Shown piece after piece: positions 43,135-53,865 of a stretch of DNA of 64,000 bases (the first letter of the stretch is position 1; each line of letters opens with the position of its first letter). Source of the stretch: Triglochin maritima (Eukaryota; Streptophyta; Magnoliopsida; Alismatales; Juncaginaceae); assembly GCA_963682175.1 (NCBI GenBank), contig OY821786.1:30373501-30437500 (forward strand), given 5' to 3'. The notes under the pieces are model-generated. The model was not told the DNA's origin. It saw only the letters and a list, made by a program, of their open reading frames with translations, and made no database searches. The position numbers were made by a program, and so were the translations under genes.

Positions 43135-46100
43135 ATGTCCTTATTCTCCGCCGCGTTCCACCACACCGCCCTCTCCTACTCTTTTCTAGGGTTCCCATTT
43201 CTACACACTTCTAGAACCTCTCCTTCTCCTTCTTCGTCCGTTTCCGTTGCCATCAGAGGCGGAGGGAGGAGAGGCGCCGTCCGCCTCCGCCGCCGCGCCG
43301 CGAGTGTCGGAGGTCCGTACGACGGCGAGGACGGGAGGTACCATCCGTCGGAGGATGTTGTTGAGGAGGGCCGGTTGTCGCACTCCGAAGTCTGCCGGAC
43401 GATCGTCGAGGTACGAAGTTTGTTATGTTACGGAATTTGTGCTTACGGCTGATTTAAATGTGTAAGATGACCGTTGAGGTGCTCCTTTAGCCCGAAATTT
43501 TGTTACGAAGTCGCAAAAAAGTTTCGCAATTCGTGTTTTAGGGTGTGATTTTTTACTTTAGAGAATTTCTCGGAAGTGGAGAGCTTGACTCCTGACTGGA
43601 AAACTTCATAAAATCTGTAAGTCAAGTTCACGAAGGACTTACGGGACCTAAAAATATGTAGTAAGAGTGACTTCCACAACTTCCATTTTAAAATGAGGGG
43701 AAGTTATGAAAATGAAGTTTTAGACTCCCTCCAACTTCCCAAGTACCAATCACACCCTTAACCGATTTTGGATTGCTTGGAACAACGATTGAGGTGCTCT
43801 GTTACCGGAAACTAAACTTCTATACTATTTTTTGACTTCTAAGTGATTGGTAGCCATGGAAACATAAAAAGTTCTAGAATGACAAAACCATGACTTCAGG
43901 ATTTTTACATAGAGTGGGTTTCCTCATTACCGCTCTAAAATGAGAGCCTCCACTTCCTCCCTACAATCACAACCCTGAGCGTTAACCATGTTGTGCGTAA
44001 TTGGAATGTGTGCAAGAGATGGTTCTGAATCATGTAGCGTAATTGGAATGTGTGCAAGAGATGGTTCTGAATCATGTAGCGTGTAATTGGAATGTGTCTA
44101 GGAGATGATTTGGAGGAATTTGGTTTCCATGTGTTATGGAGTTTGTGGTTTTCTCTTATACTGTGTGGAACGATAATTTGGGTCTGCCTTTAGCCTAAGT
44201 GTTGACAGTGTCTTACCTAGGTGTAATGTGTTTCCTTGTGTTAAAGGTCACTTGTCTGCGATTGGTTTCGAAGAAGTTCGGTATTTGTGTTTTTAATTGA
44301 CCAAATGACGCATATATTTAGGATGATTGTTGAGGCACGTTGTTTTCCAAGCTTTTCAATCACATTGCGTAATTTAGTTTCAGGTTTCAGCTATGGATTA
44401 GATGGCAAATGACATGAACCATGCTTTCAGCTTTCAGGTTTCAATGTGTCTTGTTGATGTCTTGTGAGTAATTAGTTTGCAAAAAGTATAGGAATTTGTG
44501 TTTCTGATCGGCTGACATAGGATGATAGTTGAGGTACTCCATTAGCCCAAATCTCTAACTGTGGTGCTCGATGTCAATGTGTCTCGAAGATATCTTGCAG
44601 TCTTGTGAGCGGCTAGTTTGCAAAAAAAGTTTAGGAATTTGTGTTTCTGACTTACTGCGGTCGGTATAAATGGTGAGGTTTTCCGCTAGCTTGAACGTCG
44701 ACCATGTCGTGTATAATTTGGATGTATTTCCCTTTGCCGGAGATGAATTTTGAGTGCTTGGTATGGTTAGAACTTCTGAAATTTTTGTTCTAACGATTAT
44801 TTAGGACTATTCTTGAGGTATCCTGTCAGCTTGAGTAATTGTGGCCTGTGCCATGCACAGTTCATTTTGTGTCATTTTATTGGACATGACTTCCGAGTGA
44901 TTGCTCACAATAAGATCTGAAATTCGTATTGCCAACTTACAGTTAGGGCCATGATTGAGGTGCCATGTTTCAACAATTACATGTTTAGCATAAAGCTTTG
45001 GCAGATATGGTAATACATTATATGAATTTAAGAATTTTAGAAAGACATTACTTGCATTATGGATATTTGTAAATGGTGTATACATTATTGCCTTGCACAT
45101 TACCTGGTAAGATTTATGACTAGTCTGAAATAACCCGATTTTAGATAAATAAAGAAGTAAATAACATCATCTATTAGTCATACCTTGTTGAATATCTTAA
45201 GCTGTTAAGCATCTATTATCATGTTAAAAGTGACCAATAGACCAAATGCTCAGACAGCTCAGCCGATGTTTAAGGCGTCATTTGCATGTATAAATGGGTT
45301 AGTAGGCTGAATTAATGTTTTCCAAATCATGTTTCAATTAATTTATGCTTATGTTTATTCGCCATGGAACTTCATAATGAAATCAAATGACTATAGATGC
45401 TTTGTACCAAATTTATTGTCTGAAAATTGTTTGTTAGTAGTGTCGTACACAATTCAGAAGGCCTGCATGCAACATCTTACTTTTACTACCCCCTTGCAAT
45501 ACTTTTTCCCCTACCTGCTGTACTCCTAAACTAATCCATGTTACTTGCAATGTTCTCTAAGTTAAGGTTAACAGCAAAGCAACACTCATCCTTTCTGGTC
45601 TCATTGAGGATGAAATCCAAGAGAACATCCTTTGGCCTCAGTTGTCTTACTTAACAGATGAACATGGGGGTAAGATAACAAATTAGCGCTCGTTCTTATT
45701 CCTATAGTTCTTTGGGAAATGATTTCTGTTATCTTCCTCCTTCAAGAATTAAGTCATTCCCTAATATTGTTAGATATTTACATCAAAGTTGATGACGAAG
45801 AGCACATACTGCAGACTCTTACTTCTGGCAATAATTCAGTGGTACTTTAGTTTATCATTCATATACTGCCTTTTTCCCGGTATTTTGGTAGTACTCTAAC
45901 AGTAAATTGTATCTTGTATTTGCATACAGCAACTAGTAATTGGCATTGATAATATTGAAAGAATTGCTGAAGTGGAACTTTCAACTTCTTCTGGTATTCA
46001 TTTTGGCATGGAAGAAATTGATGACGAAGACTTTGACTCTGATGATGACTTTGACCAGGTGATAATATTCTAATTTGTGGCTGTTATATGCTGATATGCA

Positions 46101-49100
46101 ATGTTTATATTTCTCATCTGATTCTTTACCGATATAGGATATAGTCGTTATTTCTGATGATGAGGAAGATGGTGAAAGTGAATTGGGTCCTGAGCCATAT
46201 GGTGACTGGGAAAACATGGACACCATGAGTTCCTCTCATCCAATGTACTTCGCCAGAAAAATAGCAGAGGTGATTCTTTTCTTGAATACCTCAGTGTTCA
46301 TTGATAAGCTAGTTATACATCTAAAAGAAGTTAAAATTATGTGTATTGCAAGATCTCACAGCACTTTAACGACTAACTTCATCCTCACAGGCAGAGTAGT
46401 TTAACTTGGATACCCTTGGGAAAATAGGGTGTCGAATGCCTAGGTCTAGTATTTGTTGTTATAATCATGAATGATTTGATGATGCTGTAACTGACAATTA
46501 CTTTTATGATATATACGTGCAATACATATGTAAGCCATTGAAATTGTCTTGCATCAGACTGGAAAGGTTTGATAACTACCCAGGTGTATGTGCAGTTATA
46601 GCAAGTCCTCCCCCGCCCCACCCCCCAAATCTAATGCACAAAAAGGGTATAGCAAAACCATAAAATTACATAAAACTTTTAGACCGGTTAACATCTTTTA
46701 TCTGTTGGACCACATAATCTCTGTTTATTCTTCAGAAAATGCTGTTTTGCGTGCTCCTGACTACTTATTATCTTCTAATATTCATACTAAAGTCGTTCCT
46801 AGGCCCGCCTAACTCTTGTTATCTCTCAGTGTGTATCAGATATGAAATCCAACTGGATGGATCCACCTTCCACTGGTCTTATTGTCCAGGGTCTCATAAG
46901 GCCTGCTCTTGCGGAAGAGCACTCAATTGTCCAAGAGAAGAACCGGACTTCTGAGCAAGAAAGAATTGGGTCTGCAGAAGTTGGACCAAGTAATGATGGT
47001 TCTTCACTTTTTTTGTTTGTGATAAAAAAATCACTTCACTTTTTTTGTTTGTGATAAAAAAATCAAATAAAAAAAATTCTTCTCGAGTATTTGAGTTAAA
47101 TTATTACTTTTCTTGTTGGAGGAAGGAGAGGAAGATGGTCTTCAGAAAGAAACTGCATTCTACAAACTTGAAATGATTAACATTCATCTTATTTCTGCGA
47201 ATGGAAATCTGGTATGTTTTTATCTATTTTTGGCATTACTGCATTACAAAATGTTTATCAAGTTGAATGTAGCATTATCGGAATGTAATGGCATTGACTC
47301 CACCAACACACTATGTTTACAATCTGCTATCATGTACACGGGTGATGGCTTTGCATGAGGCAACACAATCCTTCGAGTTATGTAATGAGGATATGATCAG
47401 TAAATTCTTTTTGCAACTAATTCTTCTTTTTGCGTTAAGAACATTTTTTGTACTATTTAGAGGCTACATATATGTGAAAATTGGTTTGTGCAAAATTTCT
47501 GAGCTTTTTCTTGCTATATTTTGTAGTGTTGTCGTTGCGTAGTGATGATTTTATCTTGATCAGTGACCTAATCACAAAGTTATGACATATAACTTAAAAT
47601 GAGCTCCTGTCTTGATTCTTTAACATGTGTTCAGTGGCTCAGGATATTTTGTCATGTAATCATCCTGACTCCCTGAGGAAGCTTTTGACCAACTGGTTTT
47701 CTTTTTTTACTGGTGTATGGCAGTACAAACACTTGCCTTTGTTGACAATTATTTCCAAGGTCATGGAATATAGATTAGTTATATTTCTTTTAATTGTTTT
47801 TAAAAATGAAATTGCTTTTAACAATCTAAATTAAAATTGAACTACATGTCTACAACCCGAAATCATTTCCTCATAGGCGATGCAACTAATATAGGTTCTA
47901 TGGATTCTAGAAAGCTACAAAAGATTTAATTTTCCTGTTAGTGTGACCAACAGACTGAATCCCAAACGGCCTTGTATCCAGCATCCATTTTCAAGCGGTC
48001 TTTTGCTCGTTTACTTTGGTTAGGATGAAGCTGACAATGTCATTGGTTCTATTTGATCTCCATGAAAAGCATTTTTTGTGTTCTCACTGCCATGCAGTGT
48101 TCAGTTAAAGTTCAAGACTACCAACACGCGCAGCCAGATGTTATTGCGCATTCAGAAGCGAAAATCATTTCACGATTGAAATCAGGTGGCGACAAAACTA
48201 TACAAGCGTTCAAGTCCCTTTGTTGGAGAATGAAGGGCATTCATGTGGAGGTATTTATCCATTTTTGTCAGCAACTGTTTATATAGAGTTAAATACGAGC
48301 TTTGAAAGTCTGACGTTTTTTTCTTCTAATCATATTCATACAAAGAGTCAAATATCTAATTTAACTATATGAGCCTTCTATATCTGCATTATAGTGTATC
48401 CTGATTCCAACAATAGGTTATGATTTTGGTTGCGTTGAGTTCAAAGTATCCTGCTTCTAGACAACAAACCCAGAATATTCTCTCTACGTGAAATCCTGAG
48501 AACAAGTGGCAAACTGATAATTCCATGCAAATTTAGCTAAAACTTCCAGAGTAGTCACATAAAGATATATAATGACTGGAAAAAAATGTAACTATTCAAT
48601 TCTATCAAAATGCAATATCTATGGGGAAGTGTAGACTACCTCTTTTGTTACTTTCAATTAAAAATTTGACTGTTTATGGGGATGGTAATCAATTGTTCCT
48701 TTTTATTTAAATAACTAATTTTTTTTGCAATTGAGAGTAGAGTTGGAAGCCCTTGGTCAATAGTATCCTCTATTTAATAAGCTAGGGTCTAGGACCAGTG
48801 TACCTCCCATCTTATAGGTGGATTTTTGCCAGAAAGCAGGTAGGAACACTAAGGCCCTGTTGATTGAAACTCTAATTTAAACCTAAGTTTTCATTCCTAA
48901 GTTTCCAACATGATATTCATTTCAAAGACCTCATTATTAAAACAAAGGTTTTATTCAAGAAATGTGTTTGGATAGGAAATATGTTTTCTTGTTTCACATT
49001 TTTGCTGATGAAACAAAGAGAAATATTAATATATTATTGATATGGCCAACTCATTTCACACTCAAAATTTACAATCGAACATGAGCTTATAAGCCGAAAT

Positions 49101-51235
49101 GAGATTGTTGTTCATGTGTATGTCTCAATCATAATGCTCCTTGTGCGCATTTTTACTTGGGCATTTCATCAAACACGTCGTGTCCTGTACAAAACCTTAC
49201 ATTTCATGAATTGTACACCATTTGGTCTTGGTAGTACTGTATGAGAGACTATGGAGAAGAAGAGGTATAGGAACATGATTGCAAACTTGGGGAGGTTGGT
49301 ATCTCCATAATATATTCACAAACCCTAGTCCCAACTACCCATCTCAACCCCAACACCGACGCCAACCCAATCTGAAAGATAGGAACAAAAACACATCCTT
49401 CTCCTTCCGATTCATCTAAAGCCCTTGTGAGCACTCTTGTTGTGGCAAAGATGGTGGTGATTGGTGAAGCAGAGGCAACGACGACCCCACACTGCAAGAT
49501 CGCAACGATTCCATGGTGACGCGGCACAGCAAGGAGTAAAAATGTATTCGACGGCGTGGAGGAGTCTGGAGACGGCGGATTCCACCGACGAGGCCACCGG
49601 AGTTGTAATGGTTTGGGTATCATCAAAGAAGGAAATGGGTGAGACAGGGGAGAGAGGGAAGTCACGAAAAACTCTGTTTTGTTTTAAAAAAGTGGAAGTA
49701 AATTTTTCAAAACTAAAATTTGAATTGAAACTCTATTTTAAAACAATGTTATTCTTTCCAATCCAAACACCATATTAGCCTTTTAAAAACCGTGGTTTCA
49801 AGAAACATGGTTTTGGTGCGAAAACTTTGTTTTTAAGCGTATCCAAACATGTCATAAACAAATTTTGAATTGTTATTCAAGCAGTTCCTTCTGGAATTAT
49901 TAATTATCATGTACTCAGTTGAATATAATTCTGATTATGAACATATATTATCCAAGTCATGAGCCACCTTATCAATTTTCTATTCAGGAGGTTGGCATTA
50001 TTGGAGTGGATAGCCTTGGTTTTGACCTGAGAACTTGCTCGGGAACTCAAATCCAAAACTTGAGATTTGCTTTCAACTCACAGGTATTGTCCATGCTCTT
50101 ATGGTCACAAAATTACTCTAGATTTTTTTAACCGAATGAGATAAGAAAAGAACCATTTTTCTTTACATCATTTGAATTCTTTTTTTTATTTAGTTTTACA
50201 TCAGGCTGATTATTAATCATTTGGTTTCATAATAGATAGCAATATAAGTTAATGTCTACCTCTAGCTCTTTTTATTCTTGAGATTTCCATATGATCTCAT
50301 TTCTTAGAAGTGCATTTATATGGCTACTTCAAATCGCCAAGACACCAGGTCACCTTGGACTTGTCTCTCATTTCATTCTCCAGTACAGCAATGCACCTAT
50401 TTTCTTGATTATGTCCATATGTTTTGGTTTGCCCATCTTAAAGTATACATCTAAATGTTCTCACTTAGGTTATGTACCAATATCTTGGCTGGGTTAGTTT
50501 TTGTGGTCCTCAATCCCAAGTAGCCATGTTAGTAATTGATTTTACAAGTAAACAGGTTTTGATTGTTTTTATTTACGTAATATTTTATATCAGATAATTT
50601 AAGTTCAGCCAAATTATCCCTAAAGCAACTTCATTCTAGTTAGAATTTGGGAATAGCTTTGGGACTTTCTACATATCCAATCCTGGTAGTTCTATTTATT
50701 TTGAAGAAACATCACATTGTGGATCTAAAGTTAATTTAACGGTTCAGATTGTAAATAATGATCCCAAAATTTGTCTTTAGATCTTTGTTTTTTCTGAGTA
50801 AATTTGCTATGATGGGAAACGAAAAGAATACATCACTTGCATACGTTAGATTGTGGACTTGTCTTACATTTGAAAGGCCATCACTTATGCCACCAAATTG
50901 TTGTAAGAATTCTCTTGAAATGCTTACCCAATATGAGTTTTTCCCCCCTTCATAATAATCTCGCCATGTTTTCCAATCTTCCGCTCACATCAATATACTA
51001 AATGGTTGACAATGGTGTCATTATCATTCACTTTTTGCTATCCACATCGATAAGTTGTGGTTGATTTCTTGTTATGACGGCAAAATATCATGCCATTTTG
51101 TAAATTTATGTAATGCGTACACATTCACAGGCAACTTCGGAGTATAGTGCTGAGAGGCAGCTCCATGATCTTCTCTTCCTCAGGATTCAAAACAAACAGC
51201 AAGAGAAGCATCAAGTGAATCCAAAGGAACCTTGA
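43135..51235 (+). CDS. Predicted plastid protein of the At3g49140/At5g24060 type with DUF2470-like C-terminus
   Basis: Exons by eye: 43135-43410, 45567-45669, 45774-45841, 45930-46058, 46138-46269, 46830-46998, 47126-47211, 48098-48250, 49988-50083 and 51131-51235, joining in frame to 438 residues. The exon 6/7 junction is the least certain. The N-terminal about 60 residues are rich in Ser, Arg and Ala with few acidic residues, like a chloroplast transit peptide. A very acidic segment (EEIDDEDFDSDDDFD) lies near residues 178-213. The C-terminal third (AKIISRLKSGGDKTIQAFKSLCW, then GVDSLGFDLRTCSGTQIQNLRFAF) matches the conserved part of this plant family, linked to DUF2470/FMN-binding split barrels. 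Some relatives are labelled PPR proteins in databases, but no PPR repeats are seen. The biochemical role is unknown. Confidence 0.8.
43398..45000 (+). repeat. Diverged repeats in intron 1 that begin with an exon 1-end/donor-like sequence
   Basis: Exon 1 ends GACGATCGTCGAG followed by GTACG. Similar GAT(G)AYNGTTGAG/GTNCTCC stretches recur near 43472, 43788, 44330, 44528, 44672, 44813 and 44954. Several are preceded by GGAATTTGTGTTTCTGA-like sequence, matching GGAATTTGTGCTTACGG just inside the true intron. Units are 140-540 bp apart. A 42-bp near-exact tandem duplication (about 43994-44080) lies within the array. Confidence 0.6.
48850..49853. mobile_element. Possible non-autonomous DNA element in intron 8 of the plastid-protein gene
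   Basis: The left end has AAGGCCCTGTTGATTGAAAC, the right end GCGTATCCAAACATGTC, giving weakly inverted ends (GTTTGGAT-type). Inside is a 138-codon minus-strand frame (49249-49665) of low-complexity Ser/Pro-rich character that I do not regard as a gene. It accounts for more than half of the 1.74-kb intron. Confidence 0.35.
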
Positions 51236-52030
51236 GTCTGTCCAATTTTTCATGATGATAGATCTGGTCATGCAATCCCACCAACATTTTACATGACTAT
51301 GGGCTTGCTAGTGAGATCGTATATTCATATGTTTGTAGCCTCTATTTTTTCATTCAAGTTCTGTTCCTAGTTTTTAGCAGTTAGTCTCAAAACACCTTTG
51401 TCTTCAGCCAGAATGCAAAAAAAAAGTGTATATAAATCATGTAGGCTGCTTCATTTGCTTCAACTCCTAAATTTCAGGTTTTGAAGTAATTTTCTTCTTA
51501 TAAGGAAAATCTGTGGAAAACTAGTTCCTTAGGATTCCATAGGTTTTTAAATGTTATTTTACAATTTCTGTAAAACTCGCCTTTTAGTTTTGCATTAAAA
51601 CAATCCTATTGTATATTACTGATACCATGGCTCACGGCTAGAGTATTGATTGGCAATTGAATTATATTTCATAGATTTTTTTTACTTTTTTGTAACAACC
51701 GAATTAACATAGATGAGGTTAGGGTTGTCAAGTTCTGCCCGGGATCGAATGATCGTTTGATATTCGTTTGATTTTGTGTGGCTCGTGACTCGGATCGGTT
51801 AGTAACACATCAAACATAAGCAAACTAAATGAGCTGAGCACAATCAGATTTTGCTCGCTTGGCTGCTTGATTAGTTCCATTGAATTTGTTTTCGTTCGAT
51901 GCTTGCTCGGTTGCTTGATTAGTTCCATTGAATTTATTTTCCATGGAAGAGATTGCAGTCATGTTTCAGATACCAATTACAATTTAAAAATTTCTCTGCA
52001 AATCATTGAACCAACCACCATAGCATTCAT
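51236..52030. other. 3' flank of the plastid-protein gene and intergenic DNA
   Basis: No gene. A roughly 50-bp direct duplication (GCTTGATTAGTTCCATTGAA occurs near 51866 and 51914) lies in a segment with GCTCG-rich words that looks like the remains of a hAT-type MITE. Confidence 0.45.
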
Positions 52031-52314
52031 CAGCATAGACGAATTAAATTTAAAAAAAATTACAAAATCTTGTCAAAATAATCTCAATCATGATGTTGCT
52101 TGAAATATGGACATGTTAATGGGCTTATTGTTAGACCCGACTGTCACCCCTTCATTCTTCCTCCCAATCTCTCAGCATAGACGAATTAATTTTAAAAAAA
52201 ATACAAAATCTTGTCAAAATAATCTCAATCATGATGTTTCATGAAATATGGACATGCTAATGGGCTTATTGTTAGACCCGACCGTCACCCCTTCTTCTTC
52301 CTCCCCATCTCTTT
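52031..52314. repeat. 142-bp tandem duplication spanning the 5' border of a solo LTR
   Basis: CAGCATAGACGAATTAA starts copies at 52031 and 52173. Copy one includes flanking DNA, the target site CTTAT and about 45 bp of the LTR start (TGTTAGACCCGACTG) before jumping back. The duplication therefore happened after the LTR inserted. Confidence 0.85.
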
Positions 52315-52865
52315 CTTCACGACCTAAACCCTCAACCCACCTAATTCACCCTAACATGACTTCATCCTATGACGTGTGACAGTTCTGCCGTGAGAACGGG
52401 TTGAGTGTTGCCTTGTGGATCAAATGCGCGATAGGGTTGAGGTGCACACTCGACCTTGCTAGGACGCGTGGTCACATTGGGACACGAGACCAATGTAAGC
52501 CATATGGACGATGTGCCCTTGTACGGTATCGAGTTGGGGTGGTGTACAAAGTCTTGTTTTCGAGACTCGGGCGTGGCTTGTGTTTGTGCAGGTGGGATGC
52601 AGTAGGCGGCGTGAGGCGACTTGAGATTGAGATGCGTGGACTAGATCTGTTGGGCTTGGTTGTCATGTATTTTTTTCTCCCCTTAGTAATTATGTAGTAG
52701 AAAATCAGAGTTTCTTGTATTTTCCTTTCGCATTGTACTCTGACATTGACATCATGTTTGTTTTAATTGAGGTCTTGACTTGATTATTTTTAGTTAATGT
52801 TCATTTTTCGCTTGTTATAGTTGGGATTGATTGTTGTGTCCCGAGTACGTATTAGGGGCATTACA
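52270..52865 (+). repeat. Solo LTR, gypsy type, with 5-bp target duplication
   Basis: 596 bp from TGTTAGACCCGAC to TTAGGGGCATTACA, flanked by CTTAT at 52265-52269 and 52866-52870. Start and end styles match chromovirus-like gypsy LTRs. No interior or partner LTR is nearby. It bears no CGGTNNACCG field. Confidence 0.8.
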
Positions 52866-52870
52866 CTTAT

Positions 52871-53551
52871 AACAGGGATAATTGTTGTCAGTGTATATGA
52901 ACATGTTAATGAGTTTATAATGATTGGACCGGACCTGAAATGCATGCACAAACAAACAAATCAGGTTTTGCTCTTGAAAATAATACAAGAGATCTCATCC
53001 TCTCTTTTTAGTCCCGCATCATCAAGTTTCAAATAGACATACTCACACTTCACCCATGTAAATAGGAACACACCCTCAGCTTTGTTGCATACTTACCTAG
53101 GGTGGTGGTGGTCCCCATTGCACTTTGGAGGTTGCTATCTTAACATGTCCCAACGAGCAATCAAGCTAGCCGAGCATGAGCAGTTTTTTCCGCTTGACTC
53201 AATTATTGAGCAACGAAAAAATCTTAACAAGTCGAGATCGTGCTGAACATGCTTGATCGAATTCGGCTCATACATAATCACATAATTACACACATCTAAT
53301 TAATCATACCAAAAACTAATTTATCTTATCTACAATCCAATTAAAAAACTTTAAGTCGTGATTAAGTTCTTTTTAATGGTCAATTTTTTAAGAATACACT
53401 GACGTATGCTATCTGTCAGTGTCTATTCGTATGTATGGTCCAACAACTAAATCCATCGATGTCTTGTAATTTATCTGTCGGATTTTTTTTCCCAAAAAAT
53501 ATTTTCCTACATTATAATTTTTCAGAAGCATACTCTGACAGTAGATATCCG
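52871..53551. other. Intergenic DNA
   Basis: No gene supported. A stretch near 53140-53280 with AGCCGAGCATGAGCAG and GAATTCGGCTCATAC words resembles decayed hAT-MITE sequence. Confidence 0.4.
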
Positions 53552-53863
53552 TGAAGGGAATGTGTTCTAAAAGTTTTACTTTTTAAATGTCGATTATTAT
53601 GAATTGAATGAGAAATCATTTTGTTCATTGTTTATGTTATTCGTCTTTTAGAGGTGTTAAGGAAGAGGCTCTTGGTCCTTAACCGTAGAGCTCTAAAAGA
53701 TATTGGTTTACATAAAACAAAATATATTCGCAATCATGGTAATTAACATGTGACATTAATTACCGGATTAAGATTGTCGTGTTGGTCATAGATCATTGTA
53801 GCTCTACAAGTGAGTGACAACACATGTACACAAAAGAGGAAAATATTACTTTTGTATACTGAA
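53552..53863 (+). repeat. Truncated 5' LTR of copia-2
   Basis: Aligns end to end with the first 310 bp of the copia-1 LTR (12359 back to about 12050), with many substitutions. It keeps the segment GTTAAGGAAGAGGC and CTTAACCGTAGAGCTC. It stops about 1.4 kb short of the copia-1 TATA box, so it probably cannot drive transcription. Confidence 0.8.
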
Positions 53864-53865
53864 TT

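Noticed and set aside
49249..49665. 138-codon minus-strand frame in intron 8 of the plastid-protein gene
   Set aside because: Low-complexity Ser/Pro/Arg composition inside a MITE-like insertion; no domain, no splice context.
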